Shown here: positions 61,009 to 64,000 of the stretch, in pieces
Layout: each line of letters opens with the position of its first letter
Numbering within the stretch: the stretch's first letter is position 1
Origin: Pseudomonas sp. H9
GTDB lineage: Bacteria > Pseudomonadota > Gammaproteobacteria > Pseudomonadales > Pseudomonadaceae
NCBI RefSeq assembly: GCF_004353925.1
Contig: NZ_SMOK01000017.1
Location: forward strand, 62,001-126,000
Direction: 5' to 3'
DNA: 64,000 nucleotides
Program-made: the position numbers and the translations under genes
The notes under the pieces: generated by a model
Told to the model about the DNA's origin: nothing
Database searches by the model: none
What the model saw: the letters and a program-made list of their open reading frames with translations, nothing else

Positions 61009-62142
61009 TTAGCCATTCGTCACTCCCGGCCAGCCGGCCTGATGCAAGGCGTTGAGCAGTGTCTTCGCATCCAGTCCCGGCACGGTATGGCCGTTGCCTT
61101 CGGCAGTGTCAGCGGCCAGCAAGGCATTAATGATCGCTTCCTCCACCGACTCGGTAGCGGCCAGGAACAACTCGCTGATGTGGTCGTTGTTGACCATGCT
61201 CAGGTTGTCGGTGGTCGGCGCGCGCTTACGCTCATAAGCCGCCGGCGGCACATGATTGCCGGTGGCAAAGGCGATAAAGATGTCACCGCTATGATCTTCG
61301 TTACCACCCCCGGTGCGGGCAAGACCGAGGCTGGCCCGTTGCGCCAGGCGCGTACATTGGTGCGGTAGCAACGGCGCGTCGGTAGCCAGGCAAACGACTA
61401 TCGAACCCATGCCCGGGTGCGGCAGCGAAGCCTTGAGGAACGGCGAGTTACCCTGTTCCATGCAGCGTCCGACCGGGTAACCGTCAACACGCAGCTCGTT
61501 GCGGATGCCGTGGTTGGCCTGGACGATGGCACCAACTGTCCAGCCGCCCTGCGCAGCGCTCAGACGCCGCGATGCTGTGCCAATGCCGCCCTTGAACTCG
61601 TGACAGATCATGCCGCTGCCGCCACCGACATTGCCCTCAGCAACTGGACCACCCGCCGCCGAGCGCACCGCTTCGGCCACGTGCTCGACCTTGACGTGAA
61701 AGCCGTTGATGTCGTTGAGCAAACCGTCAAAGGTCTCCAGCACCACCGGCATGTTCCAGTAGAGCCGCCCGTCCTCCGGTTGCTGCTCGCGATCCAAAAC
61801 GATCAGTGCGTCACGCACCACGCCCAGGCTGTGGGTGTTGGTGAAGGCAATCGGGCTGGTCAACAGCCCGGCCTCGCGAATCCATTCCAGACCGGTGGCG
61901 TCGCCGTTGCCGTTCAGCACATGGACGCCAGCAAAACAGGGTTGCTGGCTGGTGGAACCGGCACGCGGTTCGATGACCGTTACACCCGTCAGGATGTCGC
62001 GGCCGTTCGCGCTGCGTCCTTGCACATTGCTATGGCCAACCCGTACACCCGGTACATCGGTGATGGCATTGAGGGGACCGGGTTGCAGTTGGCCGAACTG
62101 AATGTTCAGGTCGCGGGCACGCGGTTTCATCGTCTCTTTCAT
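61009..62142 (-). CDS. DmpA-type S58 aminopeptidase/amidase
   Basis: A 377-residue P1/DmpA family N-terminal nucleophile hydrolase. Motifs: LNAITDVPGVRVGHSNV, GNVGGGSGMICHEFKGGIGT then ASRR, and the self-cleavage site GMG-SIVVCLATDAPLLPHQ, where Ser247 becomes the new N-terminal nucleophile (Ser250 in DmpA). DmpA enzymes release D-amino acids or beta-amino acids from amides and peptides. Start: ATG 62142 or, four codons on, 62130. It lies 47 bp downstream of the binding-protein gene in the same orientation, with the nitrilase upstream, so all three probably serve one nitrogen compound. Confidence 0.85.
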   Translation of the reverse strand: MKETMKPRARDLNIQFGQLQPGPLNAITDVPGVRVGHSNVQGRSANGRDILTGVTVIEPRAGSTSQQPCFAGVHVLNGNGDATGLEWIREAGLLTSPIAFTNTHSLGVVRDALIVLDREQQPEDGRLYWNMPVVLETFDGLLNDINGFHVKVEHVAEAVRSAAGGPVAEGNVGGGSGMICHEFKGGIGTASRRLSAAQGGWTVGAIVQANHGIRNELRVDGYPVGRCMEQGNSPFLKASLPHPGMGSIVVCLATDAPLLPHQCTRLAQRASLGLARTGGGNEDHSGDIFIAFATGNHVPPAAYERKRAPTTDNLSMVNNDHISELFLAATESVEEAIINALLAADTAEGNGHTVPGLDAKTLLNALHQAGWPGVTNG

Positions 62143-62189
62143 GATCTTTCTCTTGTTTGATGTGTTCCATGACGGGGCTTGGCTGAGCA

Positions 62190-63299
62190 TCAGGCGCCAG
62201 TCTTTACCGTGTTCCACGTACGGGTGCGCACGCGTTCGATCTTCAGCGGGAGGGGTTCGAGCGGAAATAGCGTGTCCAGCACGTCCTTGGATGGATACAC
62301 CCCGGGGTTGTCGCGGATTTTCTGCTCAACAAGCGCGGTGGCATCCTTGTTGGCGTTTGGATAGCTCAGGTAGTTGGATGACTCAGCGATGACGTCGGGG
62401 CGCAGCATGTAGTTGATGAAAGCCAACCCTTGCTCCGGGTTCGGCGCATCGTTGAGCTGCACCAGACTCTCTACCCACACCGGAGCACCTTCACGCGGAA
62501 TGCTGTAGACGAGGTTGCGATGGTTGCCGGCCAGCTCGGAGGCTTTTTGTGCATCAGCAACACCACCCGCCCAGCCCAGCACCACGCAGATGTTGCCATT
62601 GGCCAGGTCAGAGATGAACTTGGAAGAATCGAAGTAAACGATATGGGGACGCAGTTTCAGCAGCAGTTCCTGGGCTTTTTTGTAATCGTCCGGATTCCGG
62701 CTGTTGTAGGGCAGTCCAAGGTAGTGCAAAGCGATAGGAACAACCTCGTTAGCGGCGTCCAGCATGGCCACACCGCATTGACTCAGTTTGGCCAGATTTT
62801 CTTCCTTGAAAATCAGGTCCCAGGAATTAACCGGCGCATCTGGGCCGAGTATCGATTTAACCTTGTCGGCGTCATAACCGATGCCAGTGGTACCCCACAG
62901 GTACGGGGCGGCATAGCTGTTGGCGGGATCGTTGCTCTGCAGCTTGGCGAGGATCTCAGGGTCGAGGTGCGACCAGTTGGGCAACTTTGAGCGGTCCAGT
63001 TTTTTCAGCACGCCTGCTTTGATCAGGTTCGGTAACAGGTCACCACTGGCCACCACCACGTCGTAGCCGCTGCGGCCGGCCATCAGCTTGCTTTGCATGA
63101 CGTCGCTGTTGTCAAACACATCGTATACCGCACTGATGCCCGCTTCTTTCTGGAAGTCGCTCATCGTGTTCGGGGCGATATAGTCATACCAGTTGTAGAT
63201 GTGCACACTGGGCTTGGCAGGCTCGTCGGCCTTGGCGCAGGCCAGGCCGACACTGAAAAGCGAGACCAGGGCGAACTGCATATAGCGAGTCGATTTCAT
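62190..63299 (-). CDS. Periplasmic polyamine-type binding protein (PotF/SpuD-like)
   Basis: A 369-residue ABC-type solute-binding protein with a signal peptide (MKSTRYMQFALVSLFSVGLA then CAKA). PotD/PotF motifs: SVHIYNWYDYIAPNTMSDFQ, YDVFDNSDVMQSKLMAGRSG then YDVVVASG, APYLWGTTGIGYDADKVKSI, and FINYMLRPDVIAESSNYLSY then PNAN. Such proteins bind putrescine, spermidine or related amines. No permease or ATPase gene is in the window; they may lie elsewhere. GGAG 8 bp before ATG 63299 fixes the start. Confidence 0.87.
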   Translation of the reverse strand: MKSTRYMQFALVSLFSVGLACAKADEPAKPSVHIYNWYDYIAPNTMSDFQKEAGISAVYDVFDNSDVMQSKLMAGRSGYDVVVASGDLLPNLIKAGVLKKLDRSKLPNWSHLDPEILAKLQSNDPANSYAAPYLWGTTGIGYDADKVKSILGPDAPVNSWDLIFKEENLAKLSQCGVAMLDAANEVVPIALHYLGLPYNSRNPDDYKKAQELLLKLRPHIVYFDSSKFISDLANGNICVVLGWAGGVADAQKASELAGNHRNLVYSIPREGAPVWVESLVQLNDAPNPEQGLAFINYMLRPDVIAESSNYLSYPNANKDATALVEQKIRDNPGVYPSKDVLDTLFPLEPLPLKIERVRTRTWNTVKTGA

Positions 63300-63391
63300 C
63301 GGGATGCTCCAGAGCATTAGCGCCGGGTCCAAGGACACGAACACGGCTCCTGCTGATTTGTGATTTTTGTTGTGGCAGGGTCGAAACCGCT

Positions 63392-64000
63392 TCAGGGGAT
63401 CAGTAGCTCACGTAGCCCGTCAGCGTGCTCAATCTGCTCGCCGGTCAGGAGCAAGCGTCGGTCATTTAGGTAGTCATAATCGCGGCGGGCGGTGCGCAGC
63501 AGGTCGAGATCCAGCTCCACCACATGACGGCACTCTGCGCGCCCCGCTTCGAACAGCGTGCGCCCGAAGGGGTCGATGGCGGCACTCCCACCGGCAAAAA
63601 CGAGGCCGTCATCGCCGTCACCAACTCGATTTACCATCACCGCGAATGCCTGATTTTCCTGAGCGCGAGCCATGATCGCGGTGCGGTGGACAGCGCCGTA
63701 AGGGTCCATGTTGCCGTTAGTGACCAGGATGAGTTCGGCGCCGAGCTGGCCGAGCGCCCGAGCACTTTCCGGCAACTCAATGTCGTAGCAAATCAGGATG
63801 CCGATACGCACGCCCTTCCAGAGCACAGTGGCATAGCGGTCACCTGGTTGGAACAGGCCGCGTTCCGAGGGCCAAAGGTGAGTCTTGCGATAACTCAAGG
63901 CGATCCCTTGTGGGGTTACCAGCACGGAGGTGTTGTAGAAAGTGCCGGAGTCGTTCTCTGCAATGCCAACCACCACTGAGACGTTGCGTTCGCGTACGGC
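63392..64000 (-). CDS. Nitrilase-family amidase (partial, 5' end off the window)
   Basis: About 203 C-terminal codons of a carbon-nitrogen hydrolase, open at the right edge (frame continues from AVRERNVSVVVGIAENDSG). The catalytic lysine is in YRKTHLWPSE and the cysteine in ILICYDIELPESARALGQ; the catalytic Glu lies beyond the window. LILVTNGNMDPYGAVHRTAI, then MARAQENQAFAVMVNRVGDG, is typical of amide hydrolases. With a polyamine binding protein downstream, an N-carbamoylputrescine-type amidase is plausible but unproven. Confidence 0.85.
   Translation of the reverse strand, partial: AVRERNVSVVVGIAENDSGTFYNTSVLVTPQGIALSYRKTHLWPSERGLFQPGDRYATVLWKGVRIGILICYDIELPESARALGQLGAELILVTNGNMDPYGAVHRTAIMARAQENQAFAVMVNRVGDGDDGLVFAGGSAAIDPFGRTLFEAGRAECRHVVELDLDLLRTARRDYDYLNDRRLLLTGEQIEHADGLRELLIP

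Overview
The window looks like chromosome of a Pseudomonas of the putida/fluorescens group. The evidence is high GC with strongly GC-ending codons in most genes, abundant copies of the roughly 23-bp Pseudomonas REP element, a pfeR-pfeS-pfeA-pfeE enterobactin locus with near-textbook lengths, DUF1302/DUF1329 and OprD-type outer membrane genes, and many LysR/AraC/LysE/MFS genes. No rRNA, tRNA, CRISPR array, prophage or integron was seen. The window opens inside an acyl-CoA dehydrogenase gene and closes inside a nitrilase-family gene.

Region 1 (1-9.0 kb) is a complete-looking cyclohexanecarboxylate pathway in two divergent units. To the right run aliA-badH-badI-aliB-badR (activation, ring dehydrogenation, alcohol oxidation, ring cleavage to pimeloyl-CoA, MarR repressor). 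To the left run badK, a stand-alone enoyl-CoA hydratase, pimC and pimD (hydration of the cyclohexenyl-CoA, then pimeloyl-CoA beta-oxidation). The 188-bp divergent promoter has two back-to-back promoters around one palindrome. Region 2 (9.0-15.7 kb) pairs two M20 amidohydrolases, one exported and one cytoplasmic, with an OprD porin, an MHS-type transporter and a LysR regulator. It looks like an uptake and hydrolysis module for an N-acyl amino acid. A 106-bp tandem repeat carrying REP elements abuts it.

Region 3 (15.7-25.3 kb) is mixed: an Mrr-like PD-(D/E)XK protein, a DUF3077-type gene behind an elaborate self-complementary leader, an IS30 relic, LysE and isochorismatase genes, a DUF4303/HEAT-like protein, a PAS-GGDEF protein, a thiol dioxygenase and a TPR-like protein. 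Region 4 (25.3-33.1 kb) holds envelope genes (a secreted protein, DUF1302, DUF1329) with one Crp/Fnr and two AraC regulators. Region 5 (33.3-38.6 kb) is the ferric-enterobactin locus. Region 6 (38.6-52.4 kb) holds single metabolic and transport genes, a second diguanylate cyclase, a 141-bp MITE, a long composite REP element and guaD with its transporter.

Region 7 (52.5-60.8 kb) is the most accessory-looking stretch: an unknown gene divergent from a PD-(D/E)XK-like ORF plus sirtuin pair, a SUKH-type immunity gene next to a gene frameshifted in a seven-base homopolymer, fosA, an APH(6)-type kinase, an XRE regulator, an HD phosphohydrolase and two proteins I cannot place. Region 8 (61.0-64.0 kb) is a DmpA-type peptidase, a polyamine-type binding protein and a nitrilase, probably one catabolic unit.
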